Source: Micrococcales bacterium (lineage in GTDB: Bacteria > Actinomycetota > Actinomycetes > Actinomycetales > Cellulomonadaceae). Taken from it: a DNA stretch of 40,216 nt. The notes below the pieces were generated by a model. It saw nothing but the letters and a program-made list of their open reading frames with translations, ran no database searches and was not told where the DNA came from. The stretch's first letter is position 1. Each line of letters starts with the position of its first letter. The DNA is taken from contig WRET01000029.1 in NCBI GenBank assembly GCA_009779195.1, forward strand, positions 1 through 40,216, written 5' to 3'. Positions 34,634 to 40,216 of the stretch are shown here, in pieces. The translations under genes were made by a program, and so were the position numbers.

Positions 34634-34788
34634 GGGACCAAGGTCTCACAACCGCCGTGTTCTGTCTAGAGAAATTTGACGTGTTCTTCTCCACATCCAG
34701 CCTGTGCGTGTCGGAGCCAGGAGTACCAGGCTTAGTTATACCCGGTGGCGATGCCGGGTCGGGAGCAAGTCAAGCGGAGGATGTACTC
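34634..34788. promoter_or_regulatory. divergent promoter region of the RamB-like gene and aceA
   Basis: This 155-bp region should hold both promoters. TATACC at 34737-34742 is a plausible -10 for aceA, without a good -35. GAGAA...TTCTC around 34670-34692 forms a loose inverted repeat containing TTTGACG. A short CCCGG...CCGGG stem lies at 34741-34758. GGAGG at 34776-34780 is the aceA ribosome-binding site. I could not confirm a RamB motif. Confidence 0.4.
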
Positions 34789-36066
34789 ATGGCCATGAAC
34801 CAGACAGCCGAACAACTTGCGGCGAGCTGGAAGAACGACGAGCGCTGGGCGGGCATCGAACGGACCTACACTGCCGAGGACGTGGTCGCGCTGCGCGGCT
34901 CGGTCATCGAGGAGAACACCTTGGCGCGGCGCGGCGCCGAGCGGCTGTGGAAGATGATCCACGAGCAGCCGTACGTCCACGCGCTGGGCGCCCTCACCGG
35001 CAACCAGGCAGTGCAGCAGGTCAAGGCTGGTCTTGAGGCCATCTACCTGTCCGGCTGGCAGGTCGCCGCCGACGCGAACCTCGCTGCCCAGACCTACCCG
35101 GACCAGTCGCTGTACCCGGCCAACTCGGTACCGGCCGTCGTGCGCCGCATCAACAACGCCCTGGCCCGCGCCGACCAGATCGACGTTTCGAACAACGGCA
35201 AGGCGTCGCGTGACTGGTATGTGCCGATCGTGGCAGACGCCGAGGCTGGCTTCGGTGGCCCGCTCAACGCGTTCGAGCTGCAGAAGGCCATGGTCTTCGC
35301 CGGTGCCGCTGGTGTGCACTGGGAAGACCAGCTGTCGTCGGCCAAGAAGTGTGGCCACCTGGGCGGCAAGGTCCTCATCCCCACCAAGCAGCACGTGGTG
35401 ACGCTCAACGCCGCGCGTCTGGCCTCTGACGTCCTGGACGTGCCCACGCTCATCGTGGCGCGCACCGACGCCCTGGGCGCCGACCTGCTGACCTCCGACG
35501 TCGACCCGATCGACCAGGAGTTCGTCACCAGCACCGAGCGCACCGACGAGGGCTTCTACCGGATCCGTCCGGGCCTGGACATCGTGGTCGCCCGCCAGCT
35601 GCAGTACGCCCGCTACGCCGACCTGCTGTGGGTCGAGACCGGCACCCCGGACCTGGCCGAGGCCATCGAGTTCGCCGAGCGCGTCCACGAGAAGTTCCCC
35701 GGCAAGCTCCTGGCGTACAACTGCTCGCCGTCGTTCAACTGGAAGTCCAAGCTGTCTGACGCTGAGATCGCCAAGTTCCAGCGCGAGCTGGGTTCGCACG
35801 GCTACGCCTTCCAGTTCATCACGCTGGCCGGCTTCCACGCGCTGAACTTCTCGATGTTCCAGCTGGCCAAGGGCTACTCGACCGAGGACATGACCGCGTA
35901 CGTCCGGCTGCAGGAAGACGAGTTCGCTGCAGAGAAGGACGGCTACACCGCCACGCGCCACCAGGCCGAGGTCGGCACTGGCTACTTCGACCGCGTCGCC
36001 ACGGCGCTGAACCCTGCCGCCACGACGCTGGCGCTGAAGGGCTCCACCGAGGAGCACCAGTTCTGA
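34789..36066 (+). CDS. aceA: isocitrate lyase
   Basis: Splits isocitrate into glyoxylate and succinate, the first step of the glyoxylate shunt used on acetate or fatty acids. The 425-residue protein carries the catalytic signature KKCGH (186-190, Cys188) followed by LGGK. Metal and substrate residues are visible in [11 protein letters not shown] and WVETGTPD, and NCSPSFNWK is intact. ATG 34789 has GGAGG eight bases upstream. It is followed after 41 bp by aceB in the same direction, and the regulator gene is divergent. Confidence 0.97.
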   Translation: MAMNQTAEQLAASWKNDERWAGIERTYTAEDVVALRGSVIEENTLARRGAERLWKMIHEQPYVHALGALTGNQAVQQVKAGLEAIYLSGWQVAADANLAAQTYPDQSLYPANSVPAVVRRINNALARADQIDVSNNGKASRDWYVPIVADAEAGFGGPLNAFELQKAMVFAGAAGVHWEDQLSSAKKCGHLGGKVLIPTKQHVVTLNAARLASDVLDVPTLIVARTDALGADLLTSDVDPIDQEFVTSTERTDEGFYRIRPGLDIVVARQLQYARYADLLWVETGTPDLAEAIEFAERVHEKFPGKLLAYNCSPSFNWKSKLSDAEIAKFQRELGSHGYAFQFITLAGFHALNFSMFQLAKGYSTEDMTAYVRLQEDEFAAEKDGYTATRHQAEVGTGYFDRVATALNPAATTLALKGSTEEHQF

Positions 36067-36107
36067 GCCGCCGCGGCTTGGTCTGAGCAGATCAGGAGCA
36101 CCCACAC

Positions 36108-37751
36108 ATGAGCACTGACGCTCGTCGGAACGCCGGGCCCGCGACCCTTGAGGTCGTCGGCCCGGCGTTGCCGGACTCAGCACGTATCTTGACCCCCGAG
36201 GCGCTGGAGTTCCTCACACAGCTGCACGTGCGGTTCGCCCAGGAGCGCATCAACCGCCTGGACGCCCGCTCACGCCGACGCGAGGAGTTCGCCTCCGGGG
36301 TGAACCCGGACTTCTTGGCCGAGACCAAGCACATCCGCGACGACAAGTCGTGGAAGGTCGTCGGCCCAGGGCCCGCACTGGAGGACCGCCGGGTGGAGAT
36401 CACCGGCCCCACCGACAAGAAGATGACCATCAACGCGCTGAACTCTGGCGCGAAGGTGTGGCTGGCCGACCACGAGGACGCTGGCTCGCCTGCGTGGCCG
36501 TACGTCGTCGGCGGCCAGGCCAACCTGTACGACGCGATCCGCGGGCAGCTGGAGTTCACCAGCCCCGAGGGCAAGGAGTACAAGGTCGGGGCGACCACTC
36601 CGACGATCGCCTTCCGTCCGCGCGGGTGGCACCTCGAAGAGCACCACATCGTCTACCACCACCCCGACGGGGTGGGCGAGCCAACCTCTGGTTCGCTGAT
36701 CGACGGCGGCCTGTACCTGTTCCACAACGCCCAGGCGCTGGTGGACGCAGGCCGCGGGCCGTACCTGTACCTGCCCAAGATGGAGTCGCACCTCGAGGCG
36801 CGGCTGTGGGACCAGGTCATCACGTTCGCCGAGGAGTACCTGGGCCTGCCTCACGGCACGGTCCGCGTCACGGTCCTCATCGAGGTCCTCACCGCGGCGT
36901 TCGAGATGGACGAGATCTTGTGGGAGATGCGCGACCACATCGCGGGTCTGAACGCAGGACGCTGGGACTACATCTTCTCGGTCATCAAGAACTTCCGTGA
37001 CCGGGGCCCCGAGTACCTCATGCCTGACCGCGGGCACGTCACCATGGGTGTGCCGTTCATGCAGTCGTACGCCGAGTTGTTGGTCAAGACCGCCCACGCC
37101 CGTGGTGCGCAGGCCGTCGGTGGTATGAGCGCGTTCATCCCCAACCGGCGTGAGCCGGAGGTCACCGAACGCGCTCTGGAGAAGGTGCGGGCCGACAAGG
37201 AGCGCGAGTCGTCGCAAGGCTACGACGGCACGTGGGTCGCCCACCCGGACCTGGTCCCGGTCGCCATGGAGATCTTCGACAAGGCGTTCGGCGACCGGAT
37301 CTCCAACCGGCACATGATGCGCGAGGACGTCGACGTCACCCGCGAAGACCTGCTCGACATCGCCTCGGCCGGCGGCACCACACCTGGCGCCATCACCGAC
37401 TTCGGCCTGCGGCAGAACGTGTACATCGGTATCTGCTACCTCGAAGCCTGGCTCCGGGGCACCGGTGCCGTGGCGATCGACAACCTCATGGAGGACGCCG
37501 CGACCGCCGAGATCTCCCGCGGGATGATCTGGCAGTGGATCCACCAGAAGGTCGTCACCGCCGAAGGCACGCGCATCGACCGCGCCTCGGTGCGGGGCGT
37601 CGTCGAAGACGTCCTGTCCGACCTGGACAGGTTCGACGGCGACCGTTACGACGACGCCGCCCACCTGCTCAACGAAGTCTCGCTCTGCGACGACTTCCCC
37701 GCCTTCCTGACCATCCCTGCCTACACACAGTTCCTCGTCGACCGCTCCTGA
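36108..37751 (+). CDS. aceB: malate synthase A
   Basis: Condenses glyoxylate with acetyl-CoA to malate, the second shunt step. The 547-residue length fits the A form rather than the ~730-residue G form. Visible features include ADHEDAGSPAW, PKMESHLEARLW, TVLIEVLTAAFEMDEI, GLNAGRWDYIFS and NLMEDAATAEISR, which holds the catalytic Asp. The start ATG 36108 (MSTDARRNAG) has CAGGAG upstream. aceA and aceB adjoining in the same direction suggests one transcript, ending at the hairpin after 37766. Confidence 0.97.
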   Translation: MSTDARRNAGPATLEVVGPALPDSARILTPEALEFLTQLHVRFAQERINRLDARSRRREEFASGVNPDFLAETKHIRDDKSWKVVGPGPALEDRRVEITGPTDKKMTINALNSGAKVWLADHEDAGSPAWPYVVGGQANLYDAIRGQLEFTSPEGKEYKVGATTPTIAFRPRGWHLEEHHIVYHHPDGVGEPTSGSLIDGGLYLFHNAQALVDAGRGPYLYLPKMESHLEARLWDQVITFAEEYLGLPHGTVRVTVLIEVLTAAFEMDEILWEMRDHIAGLNAGRWDYIFSVIKNFRDRGPEYLMPDRGHVTMGVPFMQSYAELLVKTAHARGAQAVGGMSAFIPNRREPEVTERALEKVRADKERESSQGYDGTWVAHPDLVPVAMEIFDKAFGDRISNRHMMREDVDVTREDLLDIASAGGTTPGAITDFGLRQNVYIGICYLEAWLRGTGAVAIDNLMEDAATAEISRGMIWQWIHQKVVTAEGTRIDRASVRGVVEDVLSDLDRFDGDRYDDAAHLLNEVSLCDDFPAFLTIPAYTQFLVDRS

Positions 37752-37765
37752 CGACGAGGCCCCCC

Positions 37766-37800
37766 ACGGCCCCGGTCCGCGTCCAGCGGACCGGGGCCGT
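37766..37800 (+). terminator. strong hairpin terminator after aceB
   Basis: ACGGCCCCGGTCCGC and GCGGACCGGGGCCGT form a perfect 15-bp stem with a GTCCA loop, starting 15 bp past the aceB stop. No T tract. Confidence 0.85.
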
Positions 37801-37830
37801 CTGGCGTCCGGGCCCACGTCCCTCACAGAG

Positions 37831-37890
37831 GTAGACAACTCGGCAAGCAACTTGCCGACATGTCGGCAAATCACTTGCCGAGTTGTCTAC
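37831..37890. promoter_or_regulatory. 60-bp palindrome upstream of the AAA/DUF4143 gene
   Basis: GTAGACAACTCGGCAAG (37831-37847) pairs perfectly with CTTGCCGAGTTGTCTAC (37874-37890). Between them TTGCCGACATGTCGGCAA (37852-37869) is itself a perfect palindrome with the same centre. Only two 4-base joints do not pair. The half-site CGGCAA/TTGCCG occurs four times. This looks like a compound operator or a cruciform element; the right arm overlaps the likely -35 box of the next gene. Confidence 0.85.
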
Positions 37891-37903
37891 TTGCCCGTAC
37901 GGT
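37875..37903 (+). promoter_or_regulatory. probable leaderless promoter of the AAA/DUF4143 gene
   Basis: TTGCCG (37875-37880) and TACGGT (37898-37903) are separated by exactly 17 bp, and the ATG begins 7 bp after the -10 box. Transcription would therefore start at or within a base of the start codon. The -35 box is inside the palindrome arm, so a protein bound there would block it. Confidence 0.6.
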
Positions 37904-37910
37904 GACAGGT

Positions 37911-39182
37911 ATGCAGACCTACCGGCCACGGATCGCTGACCAGCTGCTCGGTGCTGCTCTGCGGCGGGCAGGGGCGGTGCAGGTGGTGGGGCCCAAGTGG
38001 TGCGGCAAGACCACGACCGCCCAGCAGGCGACCGTGGACGCGGTGTACTTCCAAGACCCTGACCGGCGGGCTGGTTACCAGCAGCTGGCGAGCGTACAAC
38101 CGTCCGCGCTGCTCGCGGGTCGCAAGCCGAAGTTGTTGGACGAGTGGCAGGACGTTCCTACCGTGTGGGACGCGGTCCGTTTCGCTGTAGACCGCGATCC
38201 CAGCCCCGGCCAGTACGTGCTCACCGGGTCGTGCGTCGCCGACAGCGACGAGATCAAGCACACCGGGACAGGCCGGATCGCCAAGGTCGTCATGAGGCCG
38301 ATGACGCTGTTCGAGTCGGGCGAGTCTGGTGGTGCGGTGTCGTTGGCCCAGCTGGCCGACGGGGCAGATATCGCCGGACAGGGTCTCGGGGGGATCGGCG
38401 ACGTCGCAGCGGCGATCTGCCGGGGCGGGTGGCCTGCCGCGCTGCGACGCGAACCGGACACCTGGGGGGCGCTGGCCAGCGACTATGTCACATCTCTGGT
38501 CGAGTCGGACATCTCCCGGGTCGACGAGGTGGAGAAGAACCCGCGCCGGGTCCGGCTGTTGATGCGCTCTCTGGCGCGCAACGAGGCGACACAGGCCGCC
38601 ATGACCACCCTCGCCGCGGATATGCGCACTGACGAGGCGGCGTCTGGCAACGGCCTGTCGACCAACACCATCGCCGTGTACCTGGCTGCGTTGCGGCGGC
38701 TGTACGTCGTGGACGACCAAGAAGCATGGGCGCCAGCGGTCCGTTCCAAGGCGGCGATCCGCACGTCGCCTGTGCGTCGGTTCTGCGACCCGTCAATCGC
38801 CGCGGCCCTGCTCGGGCTCACCCCAGACACGCTCGTCGTCGACTACAGCACGTTCGGCCTGCTCTTCGAGTCGCTGTGCGTGAGGGACCTGCGTGTGTAC
38901 GCAGAGGCACTCGGCGCAGGGGTCTTCGGCTACCGTGACTCCCGCGACCTGGAGTGCGACGCCATCGTCGAGTGGCCCGACGGCCGCTGGGGAGCCATCG
39001 AGGTCAAGATCGACCCGCGTCACGCTGACGCGGCCGCCGACACACTGCTCACGGTGAACCGCCTCGTGCGTTCCCAGCACGGCGGACCTCCTGCTTTCCT
39101 CGCGGTGGTCACCGCGACGGGTTTTGCCTACCGACGGCCCGACGGGGTGTACGTCCTACCCATCACATGCCTGGCGCCGTGA
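37911..39182 (+). CDS. AAA ATPase with DUF4143 (PD-(D/E)XK-like) domain
   Basis: The 423-residue protein has a Walker A GPKWCGKTT near residue 24 and a Walker B LLDEWQ. Further AAA elements include YVLTGSCV and RPMTLFESGES. The DUF4143 C-terminus has LECDAIVEW...AIEVKID, which matches the D...ExK core of restriction-type nucleases. Such genes are common solitary accessory genes of unclear function; mobility, defence or DNA repair roles have been suggested. ATG 37911 is supported by homology and by the leaderless promoter; the same frame is open to an ATG inside the palindrome at 37860. It is followed at once by a hairpin repeat. Confidence 0.88.
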   Translation: MQTYRPRIADQLLGAALRRAGAVQVVGPKWCGKTTTAQQATVDAVYFQDPDRRAGYQQLASVQPSALLAGRKPKLLDEWQDVPTVWDAVRFAVDRDPSPGQYVLTGSCVADSDEIKHTGTGRIAKVVMRPMTLFESGESGGAVSLAQLADGADIAGQGLGGIGDVAAAICRGGWPAALRREPDTWGALASDYVTSLVESDISRVDEVEKNPRRVRLLMRSLARNEATQAAMTTLAADMRTDEAASGNGLSTNTIAVYLAALRRLYVVDDQEAWAPAVRSKAAIRTSPVRRFCDPSIAAALLGLTPDTLVVDYSTFGLLFESLCVRDLRVYAEALGAGVFGYRDSRDLECDAIVEWPDGRWGAIEVKIDPRHADAAADTLLTVNRLVRSQHGGPPAFLAVVTATGFAYRRPDGVYVLPITCLAP

Positions 39183-39186
39183 GTGG

Positions 39187-39223
39187 GACACTGGGCACCG
39201 ACACTGGGGACGGTTCCTGTGTC
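39187..39223. repeat. hairpin repeat, TGGGGACGGTTCC family, copy 4
   Basis: GACAC and GTGTC enclose CTGGGGACGGTTCCT (39200-39223). A partial direct repeat, GACACTGGGCACC, precedes it. It starts 4 bp past the ATPase stop codon. The rest of the gap to 39280 contains no feature I can name. Confidence 0.8.
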
Positions 39224-39280
39224 TTTCCTGGTCAGCCTGCAATCTGGACTGAGCCCTCGGTCGCCGGCAGGGACAGTGGG

Positions 39281-39784
39281 TCAGCGACGACGGTGTCGAC
39301 GCATGGCGTCGACCCGAGAGGCGAACTGGGCGGGTGTGAGGATCGGCACGCCTCGCCACGGTGACATCGTCAGCAGGTCGCAGTCGGCGGAGACGAGCAT
39401 CAGAGCGCCGGTGTCGGTGACCAGGTCGAGGACGAAGTTGTCTTCCCAGTCTGGACAGTCGCCCACAGTGTGGGGCGGGTCGGTCAGTCCGCCGCCGGAG
39501 TGGTCGGCGGCGGACTGGACTGCCAACAGGTACGTGTCGGCGTGCTCGGGTGCCCAGGCCAGCGCCTCGACGAGCACGCGCCGGGTCTCGTCGAGGATGT
39601 GCGGGGACAGCCACAGGGCAAACTCGGCGGCATCGACGACGACTCCCAGGCTGTCTGCGGCCGGGTTGCCTGAGACCGGTGGCGGCGACGGCCAGGAACG
39701 GAAGGGGGAGTTTCCGCCTGCGGCAGCGGTGACCAGGACGTTGACGTCGAAGACCACCGGGATGGGAGATGGTCCTGGAATCAT
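39281..39784 (-). CDS. PIN-domain ribonuclease toxin (VapC-type)
   Basis: The 167-residue protein has the PIN-fold acidic set: Asp13 in VVFDVNVLV, Glu66 in ILDETRRV, Asp115 in WEDNFVLDL and Asp134 in VSADCDLL. Such toxins cut tRNA or rRNA. It starts on ATG 39784, overlapping the antitoxin stop by 4 bases, the usual translational coupling. It is a longer PIN protein of the 'putative toxin-antitoxin system toxin component' type, with a Pro/Ser-rich insert around 25-40. The target is unknown. Confidence 0.85.
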   Translation of the reverse strand: MIPGPSPIPVVFDVNVLVTAAAGGNSPFRSWPSPPPVSGNPAADSLGVVVDAAEFALWLSPHILDETRRVLVEALAWAPEHADTYLLAVQSAADHSGGGLTDPPHTVGDCPDWEDNFVLDLVTDTGALMLVSADCDLLTMSPWRGVPILTPAQFASRVDAMRRHRRR

Positions 39785-40026
39785 CGGGTCGGCCGCGAGG
39801 CGCGCACCAGCGCAGGGATGTCGTCGAGGGCCAGGCCTGCCTCGGCCAGCTTGGACTGCCCGTATGCCTGGGCTTGGCGCAGCTGTTCAGCCAGCTGGAC
39901 CGAACGCATCACCTTCAGCGTGGCCCGCAGGTAGGCCGAACGGTTACCTGCTCCGAAGTACTCGACGAGCTCGTCCAGCTCGGCACGGTCGTCGTCCGAG
40001 ACTGCAAAACCTACGGTAGCCGTCAT
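39781..40026 (-). CDS. VapB-type antitoxin (ribbon-helix-helix-like)
   Basis: The 81-residue protein begins MTATVGFAVSDDDRAELDELVEYFG, a β-strand followed by helices in the RHH pattern. A helical tail follows that probably wraps the toxin. ATG 40026 has AGGAAGG seven bases upstream and is preferred over the earlier in-frame start at 40050. It overlaps the toxin gene (ATGA), and the pair should repress its own promoter. Confidence 0.8.
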   Translation of the reverse strand: MTATVGFAVSDDDRAELDELVEYFGAGNRSAYLRATLKVMRSVQLAEQLRQAQAYGQSKLAEAGLALDDIPALVRASRPTR

Positions 40027-40059
40027 GCGCGAGCCTTCCTGCGGTTGCACCTACCTAGC

Positions 40060-40088
40060 ATCATAGAGGCAACGAATTGCATCCGCAA
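40060..40088 (-). promoter_or_regulatory. promoter of the toxin-antitoxin operon
   Basis: Reading leftwards, TTGCGG (40088-40083) and TATGAT (40065-40060) are separated by 17 bp, 33 bp before the antitoxin ATG. The spacing and the near-consensus -10 box support it. Confidence 0.55.
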
Positions 40089-40216
40089 GGGCTCGACGAG
40101 ACTCACCAAAAATGCCCGCGAGGCCGCTCCCGTGCCTCACGTAAGGATGCCCGCGAACGGGCGGCACCGTGTGGGGCATGGGAAGCGGGTTGTCGATGGC
40201 GGCAAGAGCAGAGGTC
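40089..40216. other. end of window, no gene recognised
   Basis: ATGCCCGCGA occurs twice (about 40112 and 40147). No coding frame with good codon bias is seen before the edge. Confidence 0.3.

Noticed and set aside
37860..37910. Upstream ATG start for the AAA/DUF4143 gene
   Set aside because: It lies inside the palindrome, lacks a ribosome-binding site, and homology begins at ATG 37911.

Overview
This window is chromosomal DNA from a very GC-rich actinobacterium. The order of conserved genes (rsmG-parA-parB, trxB, a pseudokinase, murJ, a DUF6049 protein, a NUDIX hydrolase, pcnA) is the origin-proximal block known from Mycobacterium and relatives (the Rv3907c-Rv3919c block). A RamB-like regulator next to aceA-aceB, and a pseudokinase separate from MurJ, suggest Micrococcales; I cannot name the genus. 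No rRNA, tRNA or CRISPR array was seen.

Layout. 1-2.37 kb: a gene-poor stretch where jag/yidC would be expected. It holds the end of an unknown gene, decayed minus-strand fragments that read like a phage tail fibre and its upstream neighbour, and two parS sites in a duplicated 65-bp segment. 2.37-5.85 kb: rsmG, parA (unusually long, with a third parS inside it) and parB, all forward. 5.88-17.13 kb: a minus-strand run read as NUDIX hydrolase, DUF6049 protein, murJ2, murJ1, pseudokinase with discoidin-like tail, trxB and a putative lipoprotein; several junctions are 4-base ATGA overlaps. 17.24-22.3 kb: pcnA, then two paralogous GAF-SpoIIE phosphatases, one with a LOV-type PAS domain lacking the photoactive cysteine. 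22.6-32.9 kb: accessory envelope genes (MFS transporter, a 54-residue membrane protein, OmpA-like lipoprotein, small lipoprotein, three paralogous Pro/Tyr-rich two-helix membrane proteins), an MDR oxidoreductase flanked by duplicated segments, a low-molecular-weight tyrosine phosphatase with a truncated copy 1.7 kb upstream, and methionine aminopeptidase. 33.0-37.8 kb: RamB-like regulator and the glyoxylate shunt genes aceA and aceB. 37.8-40.2 kb: a solitary AAA/DUF4143 ATPase behind a 60-bp palindrome, and a VapBC-type toxin-antitoxin pair.

How it works together. ParA/ParB/parS segregate the origin; MurJ, pseudokinase and DUF6049 belong to the lipid II/cell-wall locus; AceA/AceB allow growth on acetate under the probable RamB-like regulator. 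Recurrent duplication marks the window: parS segments, murJ, SpoIIE phosphatases, the two-helix proteins and a phosphatase fragment. A dispersed hairpin family with the core TGGGGACGGTTCCT sits just 3' of four different genes.
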